Below, in pieces: positions 1 to 6,178 of a stretch of DNA of 7,202 nucleotides. Origin of the DNA: JBDTMT01 sp039934135. GTDB lineage: Bacteria > Desulfobacterota > Binatia > HRBIN30 > CADEER01. The stretch spans positions 1 through 7,202 of the forward strand of contig JBDTMT010000321.1 of the NCBI GenBank assembly GCA_039934135.1. Reading direction: 5' to 3'. The stretch's first letter is position 1. Each line of letters starts with the position of its first letter. Made by a program: the position numbers and the translations under genes. The notes beneath the pieces were generated by a model. It did no database searches. It was not told the origin of the DNA and saw only the letters and a list, made by a program, of their open reading frames with translations.

Positions 1-752
1 CCCAACAAGCGCTCCAGCACGCGGCAGGCGAGACGGCACTCGACGACGCGCTGATTGTACGCCGCGCGCGCCGCGCCCGATTTCTCCGCCTCGACCAGGC
101 TGTGGCAGACGACCAACGAAGCACCCGGCGGCACCGCGACATGCCTCGTGCGCAGCGGGTCGAAATCGATGCGCAGCGCCTGGCCGGCCTGCGCCAGCAG
201 GCACACGGCCTGATCCATGCCGCCGCTCTGCGTGCCGACGTAGCGCTCCGCCGACGCTGCCAGCTCGGCCAACGCCAGCGGCGTCATGCGGTGCTGGTTG
301 ACGGCGAGCAGGGCCAGCAAGCTGCCGACCACCAGCGCCGACGACGACGCCAAGCCGGCGCCGGACGGAATGTCGCCCTCGACGAGGAAATTGCCGCCGC
401 GCAGCGCCTCGATGCCGAAACTGCCGATCAACCCCTGCGCCGCCGCCTGGTGGTAATTGCCCCAGTCGCCGGCGGCGAAGCGCGGCAGGCTCGCCTGCAA
501 GATGTACTGGCGCGAGGCGAAGCGCGGGTCGGTGCTGTCGAGGTGCACACGGCGGTCGTCGCGCGCCGCCGCGGCGATCCAGATCTGGCGGTCGATGGCG
601 AACGGCAGCACCGGCAGGCCGTTGTAGTCGGTGTGCTCGCCGAGCAGGTTGACCCGCCCAGGCGCGCGCACCAGGTACTGCGGCGGACGGCCGAAGTGGG
701 TCGTGTAGCGCTCGACGAGTTGGCTCTGGCGGTCGCCGCGATCGGCGCTCAC
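1..752 (-). CDS. galK: Galactokinase-family GHMP sugar kinase (3' end beyond window)
   Basis: This is the N-terminal 250 residues of an ATP-dependent sugar 1-kinase, read leftwards and cut by the window edge. It would phosphorylate galactose or a related sugar at C1 in the cytoplasm. Visible motifs are the galactokinase signature RAPGRVNLLGEHTDYN (residues 29-44, with R33, E39, H40 and D42), the GHMP ATP-binding loop GDIPSGAGLASSSA (126-139), and GTQSGGMDQ (173-181) with the expected catalytic D180. The final part has an NQRVVECRLACRVLE run that, from memory, looks more like the eukaryotic GALK2 (GalNAc kinase) type than E. coli GalK. The GTG start is chosen because it overlaps the stop of the upstream nucleotidyltransferase as GTGA, and the signature motif then begins at residue 29, as is normal. 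The family is close to certain; the sugar is not. Galactose, GalNAc, or an arabinokinase/galacturonokinase-type substrate are all possible. Confidence 0.9.
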   Translation of the reverse strand, partial: MSADRGDRQSQLVERYTTHFGRPPQYLVRAPGRVNLLGEHTDYNGLPVLPFAIDRQIWIAAAARDDRRVHLDSTDPRFASRQYILQASLPRFAAGDWGNYHQAAAQGLIGSFGIEALRGGNFLVEGDIPSGAGLASSSALVVGSLLALLAVNQHRMTPLALAELAASAERYVGTQSGGMDQAVCLLAQAGQALRIDFDPLRTRHVAVPPGASLVVCHSLVEAEKSGAARAAYNQRVVECRLACRVLERLL

Positions 753-1486
753 TGCGCGCCTCCCGCAGCGGCGAAACACGCCGACGCGGCGGCCAGATCG
801 TCCGGCGTGCCGACGTCGAACCACGGCCCGCGTACCGGCACGGCGAAGGCGCTGTGCCCGTCGTACACCAGGTTTGCCACGGCTTGCGGCAGCTCGTATT
901 CGCCGCGCGGCGACGGCGCCACGTCGCGAGCGTAGTCGAGGATCAACGGCGAGAAACCCATGATCCCGGCGTTGTTCCAGGGGGTGGTCGACGTGCCGCG
1001 CGCCGGTTTCTCCACCAGGCGCGTGACGCGCCCGTCGGCCGCCACGTACACCGCGCCGCCGCGCCACGGATCGTCGGTCGCGTTGACCGCCAGCTGGGCG
1101 TCGCATGGGCGTGCCGCGTAGGCCTCGATGAACTCGCGGTAGAACGGCGCCGCGACCAGGATATCGGTCCAACTCAACACGAACGGTCCGCCTTCCAGAT
1201 GTGGTGCCGCCGCCAGCAGGGCCCGTGCCGTGCCGTCGGTGCGCGCCTGCCGGCAGTACTCCAGCTGCAGGCCGAGCCCGCTGCCGTCGCCCAGGGCAGC
1301 TTCGATCTGTGCACCGCGGTAGCCGACGACCAGAATGGCGCGCCGCACCCCGGCGGCGGCCAGTCCGCTCAGCACGTGCGCGATCAATGGCCGTCCGGCG
1401 ACGTCGAGCAACGGCTTGGGCGTCGCGTCGGTCAACGCCCCCATGCGCGACCCGCGCCCCGCCGCCAATACGACCGCCGTCATCAT
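749..1486 (-). CDS. Sugar-1-phosphate nucleotidyltransferase (NTP_transferase family)
   Basis: This 245-residue cytoplasmic enzyme should couple a sugar-1-phosphate to an NTP, releasing pyrophosphate and an NDP-sugar. The Rossmann-like nucleotide-binding start LAAGRGSRM (residues 7-15) and TPKPLL (22-27) are textbook for the family. TDGTARALL (83-91) matches the base/sugar-recognition segment, D108 in the SWTDI motif and D224 in WFDVGTPDDL are the likely metal-binding aspartates, and EKP (159-161), NNAG (171-174) and GEYELP (195-200) fit the sugar-binding half. There is no C-terminal beta-helix, so it is a single-domain RmlA/ManC-like form, not a GlmU-type fusion. ATG at 1486 is the first possible start: an in-frame TGA lies only four codons upstream. 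A second ATG follows immediately, and no clear Shine-Dalgarno is visible. It is the first gene of a coupled pair with the downstream sugar kinase. The base and sugar specificity (UTP, GTP or dTTP) cannot be read from sequence. Confidence 0.9.
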   Translation of the reverse strand: MMTAVVLAAGRGSRMGALTDATPKPLLDVAGRPLIAHVLSGLAAAGVRRAILVVGYRGAQIEAALGDGSGLGLQLEYCRQARTDGTARALLAAAPHLEGGPFVLSWTDILVAAPFYREFIEAYAARPCDAQLAVNATDDPWRGGAVYVAADGRVTRLVEKPARGTSTTPWNNAGIMGFSPLILDYARDVAPSPRGEYELPQAVANLVYDGHSAFAVPVRGPWFDVGTPDDLAAASACFAAAGGAQ

Positions 1487-1536
1487 CGGCGGAATTCATA
1501 GACCAGTCGGCGACGTAAAGGCGAGCTAGGTAGCAG

Positions 1537-1658
1537 AAGCGGAAAGCGGAAAGCGGAACGCTGAAAGGCGGAGACGGAGCCCCGCTCCGCTTTTCTGCTT
1601 CGCTTCGCCCCGGTTTCCGGCTTTGCGGCTCCGGCTTTCCGCTTTCCGCTTGCCGCTT
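1537..1658. repeat. Inverted repeat with tandem AAGCGGA heptamer arms in the divergent spacer
   Basis: The left arm is three perfect tandem copies of AAGCGGA (1537-1557). The right arm is the reverse complement, TCCGCTT, TCCGCTT and GCCGCTT (1638-1658), so 20 of 21 positions pair. Patchy complementarity continues inward for about eight bases. The left arm is about 80% purine and the right arm pyrimidine-rich. The element sits between two divergently transcribed genes, where both promoters should lie. It resembles the low-complexity dispersed intergenic repeats known from large high-GC genomes; no coding signal is visible in it. Whether it is regulatory, structural or a dispersed repeat copy cannot be decided here. 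Confidence 0.75.
1575..1594 (+). other. Perfect 6-bp hairpin followed by TTTT inside the spacer repeat
   Basis: CGGAGC (1575-1580) and GCTCCG (1584-1589) form a perfect stem around a CCC loop, and C plus four T (1591-1594) follow on the plus strand. In form it is like a very small intrinsic terminator. However, no plus-strand gene ends nearby and the T run is short. It could equally be the tip structure of the larger inverted repeat around it. The structure is clear; its function is unknown. Confidence 0.35.
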
Positions 1659-1677
1659 TTCGCTGGCCTCTTCCACC

Positions 1678-1706
1678 TTGACTTGACGACCGCCGCGCCC
1701 AAAGGT
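1678..1706 (+). promoter_or_regulatory. Weak candidate promoter for the acyl-CoA ligase gene
   Basis: TTGACT (1678-1683) matches the sigma-70 -35 consensus at five of six positions, and 17 bases later AAAGGT (1701-1706) is a poor -10 match. A second TTGACG overlaps at 1683-1688, giving a CTTGACTTGACG direct repeat. The placement would give a leader of about 17 bases that still contains the ligase ribosome binding site. The weak -10 makes this a tentative call. Confidence 0.2.
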
Positions 1707-1728
1707 CCGGCCTCGCGAAGGAGATCGC

Positions 1729-3303
1729 ATGCCCACCGTACGTCCCGAGTTGGCGCGGCCGCAGCTCGACTATCCCGCCGTGCCCTACTTCGAGCTGCTG
1801 CGCCGCAGCGCCGAGCGCACGCCCGACAAGTGGGCGACCGTCTTTCACGATCGCATGCTCACCTTCCGCGAGCTCGAAGGGCTGAGCAACGCGCTCGCCA
1901 ACGGGTTGTTGGATCTCGGCCTCGGCAAGGGCGATCGCGTCGCCCTGCTGATGACCAATCGGCCCGAGTACGTCATCAGCTTCGAGGCGACGGCGAAGAT
2001 CGGCGGCACGGTGACGCCGATCAACCCCGCCTACCGCGCCGACGAGGTCGAGTATCAGCTCAACGATTCCGAGGCGCGCGTGCTGATCGTGCACGAAGAG
2101 CGCTTCCCGCTGGTCGACGAGATCCGCGCCAATCTGAAGACCGTCAAACACATCCTGGTCATCGGCAGCGAGGCGCCGCCGGGCACGTTGTCGTGGGACG
2201 CCGTGGTGCGCGACCATCCGGCGACGCGCCCGCCGGAGGTGACCCTCGACCTGGCGCGCGACCTGATCGCCCTGCCCTACTCCAGCGGCACCACCGGGCT
2301 GCCGAAGGGCGTCATGCTCAGCCACCGCAATCTGGTCTGCAACCACATCCAGTGCATGTCGGCGTCGCGCATCACCGAGCGCGACGTGTTGCTGATGTTC
2401 CTGCCGTTTTACCACATCTACGGCAGCATGCTGATGGGCGCGGCCGTCGCCAGTGGCGCGACGCTGGTGATCATGGAGCGCTTCGACGCCATCGCCGCGC
2501 TGACGCTGACCGAGCGCTACCAGGTGACGCTCTTCTACGCCGTACCGCCGGTGTTGCTGGGGCTGACGCAACTGCCCGAGCTGAAGCGCTTCGACCTTTC
2601 GTCCGTGCGCTACGTGATGAGCGGCGCGGCGCCGCTGCCGCCCGAAATCGCGCGCCGATTCCACGAGCTCACCGGGCTCCTCGTGCTGCAGGGCTACGGC
2701 CTGACCGAGGCGGCGCCGATCACGCATCTCAATCCGGTCGACAATCCCGACCTGGTGCGCATGGACTCGGTCGGCTGGGCGGTCTCGGATCAGATCGACG
2801 AGATCGTCGACATCGACGATCCAACCAAGGTGCTCGGCGTCGACGAAATCGGCGAGCTGCGCATCCGCGGTCCGCAGGTGATGCAGGGCTACTGGAAGGC
2901 CCCGCAGGAGACGGCGCGGGCGCTGCGCGACGGCTGGCTGTACACCGGCGACATCGCGCGCAAGGACGCCGACGGCTACGTCTACATCGTCGATCGCCTC
3001 AAGGAGATGATCAAGTACAAGGGCTTCGGCATTGCGCCGGCCGAGCTCGAAGCGCTGCTGCACGAACACCCGGGCGTCGCCGATTGCGCCGTCGTGCCGA
3101 AGGCGGATGCCGACGCCGGCGAGATCCCGCGCGCCTTCATCGTCCGCACGCCCGGCAGCAGCGTCAGCGAAGCCGAGCTGATGCGCTTCGTCGCCGAGCG
3201 CGTCGCCACCTACAAACAGGTGCGCCTGGTGACCTTCATCGACGTCATCCCGAAGAACCCCTCCGGTAAGATCCTGCGCCGCGTCCTCAAAGCGCAGGAC
3301 TGA
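1729..3303 (+). CDS. AMP-forming acyl-CoA ligase (fatty-acid/4-coumarate CoA ligase type)
   Basis: This 524-residue enzyme of the ANL superfamily activates a carboxylic acid with ATP to an acyl-AMP and transfers it to CoA. All core motifs are intact: the phosphate-binding loop YSSGTTGLPKGV (residues 184-195), YGLTE (323-327), YTGD (405-408) with the ribose-binding D408, the hinge DRLKEMIKYKGF (422-433), and NPSGKILRR near the C-terminus with the adenylation lysine K514. The length is typical of a single-domain acyl-CoA ligase, with no fused carrier or reductase domain. The ATG at 1729 is supported by a strong Shine-Dalgarno AAGGAGA at 1718-1724. It is the first plus-strand gene after the divergent spacer and is 87 bases from the regulator gene, so it may be its own transcription unit. 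Overall layout suggests a medium/long-chain fatty acid or aryl acid substrate; motifs do not define which. Confidence 0.93.
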   Translation: MPTVRPELARPQLDYPAVPYFELLRRSAERTPDKWATVFHDRMLTFRELEGLSNALANGLLDLGLGKGDRVALLMTNRPEYVISFEATAKIGGTVTPINPAYRADEVEYQLNDSEARVLIVHEERFPLVDEIRANLKTVKHILVIGSEAPPGTLSWDAVVRDHPATRPPEVTLDLARDLIALPYSSGTTGLPKGVMLSHRNLVCNHIQCMSASRITERDVLLMFLPFYHIYGSMLMGAAVASGATLVIMERFDAIAALTLTERYQVTLFYAVPPVLLGLTQLPELKRFDLSSVRYVMSGAAPLPPEIARRFHELTGLLVLQGYGLTEAAPITHLNPVDNPDLVRMDSVGWAVSDQIDEIVDIDDPTKVLGVDEIGELRIRGPQVMQGYWKAPQETARALRDGWLYTGDIARKDADGYVYIVDRLKEMIKYKGFGIAPAELEALLHEHPGVADCAVVPKADADAGEIPRAFIVRTPGSSVSEAELMRFVAERVATYKQVRLVTFIDVIPKNPSGKILRRVLKAQD

Positions 3304-3312
3304 ATCAATGTA

Positions 3313-3340
3313 GTGGCGCGGGTCTCCAGATCCGTGCCAC
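3313..3340 (+). repeat. 13-bp imperfect palindrome/hairpin after the acyl-CoA ligase gene
   Basis: GTGGCGCGGGTCT (3313-3325) and AGATCCGTGCCAC (3328-3340) are complementary at 11 of 13 positions. In RNA the other two form G-U pairs, giving a long stem with a minimal CC loop. It begins 10 bases after the ligase stop. No T-run follows, so it is not a canonical intrinsic terminator, although it could slow or protect the 3' end of the ligase transcript. Its form, a palindrome centred on GGTCTCCAGA, also fits a small dispersed intergenic palindromic repeat. The structure is certain; the role is inferred. Confidence 0.6.
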
Positions 3341-3346
3341 CGGCAA

Positions 3347-3375
3347 TTTACATTTGCTGAACCGTCAACAAAGAT
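3347..3375 (+). promoter_or_regulatory. Candidate promoter of the TetR-family regulator gene
   Basis: TTTACA (3347-3352) matches the -35 consensus at five of six positions. With a 17-base spacer, AAAGAT (3370-3375) is a three-of-six -10. The stretch from about 3344 to 3380 is distinctly AT-richer than anything around it, which in this genome is a good hint of a promoter. Transcription would begin only about 9 bases before the regulator's ATG, consistent with the absence of a clear Shine-Dalgarno. Moderate to low confidence. Confidence 0.35.
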
Positions 3376-3382
3376 GTTACGG
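3362..3382. promoter_or_regulatory. Candidate operator for the adjacent TetR regulator
   Basis: CCGTCAACA (3362-3370), a four-base centre and TGTTACGG (3375-3382) form an inverted repeat. Apart from one extra C in the left arm, the arms are perfect complements (CCGTAACA / TGTTACGG). It overlaps the candidate -10 region and ends 8 bases before the regulator's start codon, the usual position for autorepression by TetR-family proteins. The bulged base breaks exact two-fold symmetry, which lowers confidence. No second copy was noticed in the 1487-1728 spacer. Confidence 0.4.
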
Positions 3383-3390
3383 CCGGGTCC

Positions 3391-4053
3391 ATGCCCAGGG
3401 CGACCAACCCCGCCGCGCGGCGCCGTACACAAGCGGAACGCGCCGCACTGTCCGAGGATCGCCTGATGGGCGCGGCGCTGAAATTGATCGCCGCGCGCGG
3501 CTACGATCGCACCTCGCTGCAAGCCATTGGTGACGAAGCCGGCTACAGCCGCGGGCTGGTGAGCCATCGCTTCGGCTCGAAGGAGGGGCTGCTGTGGGCC
3601 ATCTTCGAGCACACCTTCGGCGAGTGGAAGACGGAACGCCTGATGCCGCGCATCGGTGAACGCGTCGGCATCGAAGCCCTGCAGGCGATCGTCGAGGCGT
3701 CGCGCGCCGCCATGCGCAGCGCACCGGACAAGATGCGCGCCTTCTACGCCATGCTGTTCGAGTCGCTCGGCGCACTCGAAGTGCTGCGGCCCAAAGTCGC
3801 CGAGTTCCACCGCCGCCAGCGCCAGGCGGTCGCCGCCGCCATCGCCGCCGGCATCGAACGCGGCAGCGTGCGGGGCGACGTCGACCCGGCGCGCGAGGCG
3901 GCGCTGTTCATGAGCATGCTGCGCGGCGCCGCCTACCAATGGGTGCTCGACCCGCGCGGCGTCGACAGCGACGCGCTGCACGACGCGATCGGCGAGGCGG
4001 TGACGCACATCCTGCGCCCGCGGCCGCGCGCGCGCCTGGCGACGAAAGGGTGA
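3391..4053 (+). CDS. TetR/AcrR-family transcriptional regulator
   Basis: This 220-residue one-component repressor-type protein has an N-terminal DNA-binding domain. Residues about 21-68 form the TetR_N helix-turn-helix, with AALKLIAARGYDRTSLQAIG (28-47), then DEAGYSRGLVSHRFGSKEGLL (48-68), where SRGLVSHRF is the recognition helix and GSKEGLL the conserved helix-4 start. A basic N-terminal arm (RRR at 10-12) precedes it. The remaining ~150 residues are helical and variable, as expected for the ligand-binding and dimerisation domain. The ATG at 3391 gives a normal-length N-terminal arm; no clear Shine-Dalgarno precedes it. The hydrolase gene starts 4 bases after its stop, so the two are co-transcribed. 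By family habit it would repress its own operon, and perhaps the ligase, until a ligand such as an acyl-CoA or aromatic acid binds; the ligand is unknown. Confidence 0.92.
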   Translation: MPRATNPAARRRTQAERAALSEDRLMGAALKLIAARGYDRTSLQAIGDEAGYSRGLVSHRFGSKEGLLWAIFEHTFGEWKTERLMPRIGERVGIEALQAIVEASRAAMRSAPDKMRAFYAMLFESLGALEVLRPKVAEFHRRQRQAVAAAIAAGIERGSVRGDVDPAREAALFMSMLRGAAYQWVLDPRGVDSDALHDAIGEAVTHILRPRPRARLATKG

Positions 4054-4057
4054 CCGC

Positions 4058-5176
4058 ATGGACTATCCGATCATCTCCGCCGATTCGCACGTCACCGAAC
4101 CGCCCGACACCTACACCGCCAACATCGATCCGGCCTTCCGCGACCGCGCGCCGCGCCTGCACACCATCGAAGGCGCCGGCGACGTCTTCGTCATCGACGG
4201 CATGAAGGTCCCCGTGCCGATGGGCATCGTCGCCGCGGCTGGAAAACCGGCGGAAGAGATCCGCATCATGGGGACGCGTTTCGAGGAGCTGCATCGCGGC
4301 GGCTGGGATCCGGTGGCGCGGCTGGCGGATCAGGCGCGCGACGGCGTCGCCGCCGAGATCATCTATCCCACCGTCGGCATGGTGATCTGCAATCACCGCG
4401 ACCCCGACTACAAGAAGGCCTGCTTCGACGCCTACAACCGCTGGCTCGCCGTCTACTGCGCGCACGCGCCGGCGCGACTGCTCGGCGCCGGCCAGACCGC
4501 CATGCGCTCGCCGCAGGAAGGCATTGCCGACCTCGAGGCGATCAAAGGGCTCGGCCTGCGCGGCGTCATGATGCCGGGCAATCCGGTCGTCGAGGACTAC
4601 GACTCGCCGGCGTACGACGAATTCTGGGAAGCGGCGATCGAGCTCGGCCTGCCGCTGTCGTTCCACATCCTCACCACGCGTGAGACCTCGCCGGTGCGCG
4701 GCCCGCGCATGAACGGCTTTCTCGCCGTCATCCGCGGCTGTCAGGACATCATGGGCACGCTGGTGCTCGGCGGCGTCTTCGAGCGCCATCCGCAGTTGCG
4801 CGTCGTGTGCGTCGAGGCCGACGCCGGCTGGGTGCCGCACTACATGTACCGCATGGACCATGCCTGGAAACGGCACCGCAACTGGCTGCCGGCCGGCCAG
4901 GCGCTGTCGAAGCTGCCGTCGGAGTACTTCGCCGCCGGCGTCTACACCACGTTCCAGGACGACTGGGTCGCCTTCCGCAGCGTCGACATGATGAACTGGC
5001 ACCGCCTGATGTGGGCCAACGACTTCCCGCACAGCGACTCGACCTGGCCGTGGTCGCAGGCGATGCTGGCCGAGCACGCCGCACAGCTGACGGCCGAGCA
5101 GCGCCGCGCCATCCTGTGCGACAACGTCGCCGAGCTCTACCGCATCGACCTGACGGCGCTGGCGCCAGCGGCGTGA
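4058..5176 (+). CDS. Amidohydrolase-2 family metal-dependent hydrolase/decarboxylase (TIM barrel)
   Basis: This 372-residue cytoplasmic TIM-barrel protein belongs to the amidohydrolase-2 group, which includes ACMSD- and gamma-resorcylate-type decarboxylases as well as hydrolases. The N-terminal IISADSHVTEPPD is typical: D9 and H11 take the place of the usual first metal-binding pair. SFHI (201-204) supplies H203, ERHPQLRVVCVEADAGWVP (242-259... core) is the conserved late-barrel strand, and WANDFPHSDSTWP (319-331) supplies the final metal ligand D322. Length is as expected, with no signal peptide. The start is fixed by the 4-base gap from the regulator stop and an AAAGGGTGA sequence just before the ATG. 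Its position directly after a TetR gene and near a CoA ligase suggests a role in degrading a carboxylated or aromatic compound. Family call is firm; reaction is unknown. Confidence 0.88.
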   Translation: MDYPIISADSHVTEPPDTYTANIDPAFRDRAPRLHTIEGAGDVFVIDGMKVPVPMGIVAAAGKPAEEIRIMGTRFEELHRGGWDPVARLADQARDGVAAEIIYPTVGMVICNHRDPDYKKACFDAYNRWLAVYCAHAPARLLGAGQTAMRSPQEGIADLEAIKGLGLRGVMMPGNPVVEDYDSPAYDEFWEAAIELGLPLSFHILTTRETSPVRGPRMNGFLAVIRGCQDIMGTLVLGGVFERHPQLRVVCVEADAGWVPHYMYRMDHAWKRHRNWLPAGQALSKLPSEYFAAGVYTTFQDDWVAFRSVDMMNWHRLMWANDFPHSDSTWPWSQAMLAEHAAQLTAEQRRAILCDNVAELYRIDLTALAPAA

Positions 5177-5201
5177 TGCGCCGCGCGCGGCGGGATCGGC
5201 G

Positions 5202-6119
5202 ATGAACGAGCACAGCGGCAGCAGCCGGACCGCCCTCGCCGCGGCGCTCATGCGCGCCGTCCATACGCGCCTCGATCGGCCGCCGCTGCTCGACGACGCG
5301 TGGGCCGACCGCTTGGTCTCAGCGGCCGAGAAGACCGCGCTGTATCAGCGCATCGTCGCGGCGGCGCCGCGCGAGGCGCGCCCGCGACTGGCGGCGCTGG
5401 GTTCCGAGCAGGCGGCGATCGATCGCGTCCTGCGCGGCCATCCCACCTACGGCGGCGTCGTCATCCGCTCGCGCGTTGCCGAGGACGCGCTGGCCGACGC
5501 CGTGGCGCGCGGCGTGCGGCAGTGCGTCCTCATCGGCGCCGGCTTCGACAGCTTCATCGTGCGCCAGCCGCCTTTCGCCCGCGCCATCGAGATCTTCGAG
5601 ATTGATCACCCGGCGACGCAGGCGGCGAAGCGCCAGCGCCTCGCCGCCTGCGGCGTCTCCCTTGCGGCGAACGTGCACTTCGTCGGCGCCGATCTGAGTC
5701 AGGAGTCGCTGGCCGCGGCGCTGGCGCGCAGCCGCTTCGCAGCGGACGTGCCGGCGTTCTTCTCCTGGCTCGGCGTCACCATCTACCTGACTCGCGAGGC
5801 CAACCTGGCGACCCTGCGCGGCGTCGCCACCGCCGCCGCGCCGGGCAGCGAGCTGGTCTTCACCTACACCGATCAACGCGTCCTCGACGCTGCGCCCGCG
5901 GCGCTGGAAAGCATGCGCGCCGCGCGCGCCGCTGAAGGCGAACCGTGGCTGTCGGGCTTCGACCCCACGAGGCTGGCAGAAGAGCTGCGCCAGCTGGGGC
6001 TCGAGCTGATCGAGGATCTCGGCAACGCCGAGTTGCGGGCGCGCTACTGCGCCGACCGCGACGACGGCCTCGCGCCGGGCCGCTTCGGCCACATCGCCCG
6101 CGTCCGCCCGATCGGGTAG
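5202..6119 (+). CDS. Class I SAM-dependent methyltransferase, leucine carboxyl methyltransferase (LCM) type
   Basis: This 305-residue enzyme is of the LCM/PPM1-like family, which in bacteria includes many putative O-methyltransferases of unknown target. The N-terminal SRTALAAALMRA segment (residues 7-18) and IRSRVAEDAL (about 90) are family features. The SAM-binding loop is LIGAGFDSF (110-118), with the acidic motif EIFEIDHP (130-137) at the end of the second strand. A later SWLGVTIYLT segment is the conserved strand 4 region. The ATG at 5202 keeps the complete N-terminal SRTA motif, while the internal ATG at 5250 would remove it. Upstream, GGCGGGAT is only a loose ribosome-binding match. It lies 25 bases after the amidohydrolase, so a shared transcript is likely. 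The substrate is probably a small carboxylate or hydroxyl compound rather than protein, but this is inference. Confidence 0.88.
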   Translation: MNEHSGSSRTALAAALMRAVHTRLDRPPLLDDAWADRLVSAAEKTALYQRIVAAAPREARPRLAALGSEQAAIDRVLRGHPTYGGVVIRSRVAEDALADAVARGVRQCVLIGAGFDSFIVRQPPFARAIEIFEIDHPATQAAKRQRLAACGVSLAANVHFVGADLSQESLAAALARSRFAADVPAFFSWLGVTIYLTREANLATLRGVATAAAPGSELVFTYTDQRVLDAAPAALESMRAARAAEGEPWLSGFDPTRLAEELRQLGLELIEDLGNAELRARYCADRDDGLAPGRFGHIARVRPIG

Positions 6120-6178
6120 CGGCGCCAGACCCACGGGCGGATTCCCCCGCGCGGGCAAGGCATGAAACACTGCGCCGC

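Noticed and set aside
102..935. A 277-codon plus-strand frame over the galactokinase and nucleotidyltransferase genes
   Set aside because: Antisense to two genes with intact signatures; its translation is low-information Arg/Ala/Gln-rich sequence.
1537..1658. CRISPR-like array from the repeated AAGCGGA units
   Set aside because: The unit is only 7 bases, tandem without spacers, and arranged as opposed arms, so it is not a CRISPR array.
1623..3269. A 548-codon plus-strand frame overlapping the acyl-CoA ligase
   Set aside because: An arginine-rich out-of-frame reading of the ligase, which itself has all expected motifs and a strong ribosome binding site.
1483..4059. An 858-codon open frame antisense to the acyl-CoA ligase and TetR genes
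   Set aside because: Its translation is Arg/His/Asp/Ala-rich without any recognisable domain, it lies opposite two genes with intact motifs, and its end runs through the low-complexity spacer repeat. Long antisense frames are expected at this GC content.
3908..5251. A 447-codon open frame antisense to the amidohydrolase gene
   Set aside because: Same compositional signature of a high-GC shadow frame, no motif, and the opposite strand carries a clear family match.
6146..6155. CCCGCGCGGG palindrome between the methyltransferase and reductase genes
   Set aside because: A 10-bp GC palindrome is expected often by chance in this composition, and there is no loop or T-run to make it a terminator.
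5945..6178. A 78-residue N-terminal extension of the ketopantoate reductase
   Set aside because: It overlaps the methyltransferase coding end, is arginine/proline-rich, and would put the Rossmann motif at residue 85 instead of the N-terminus.
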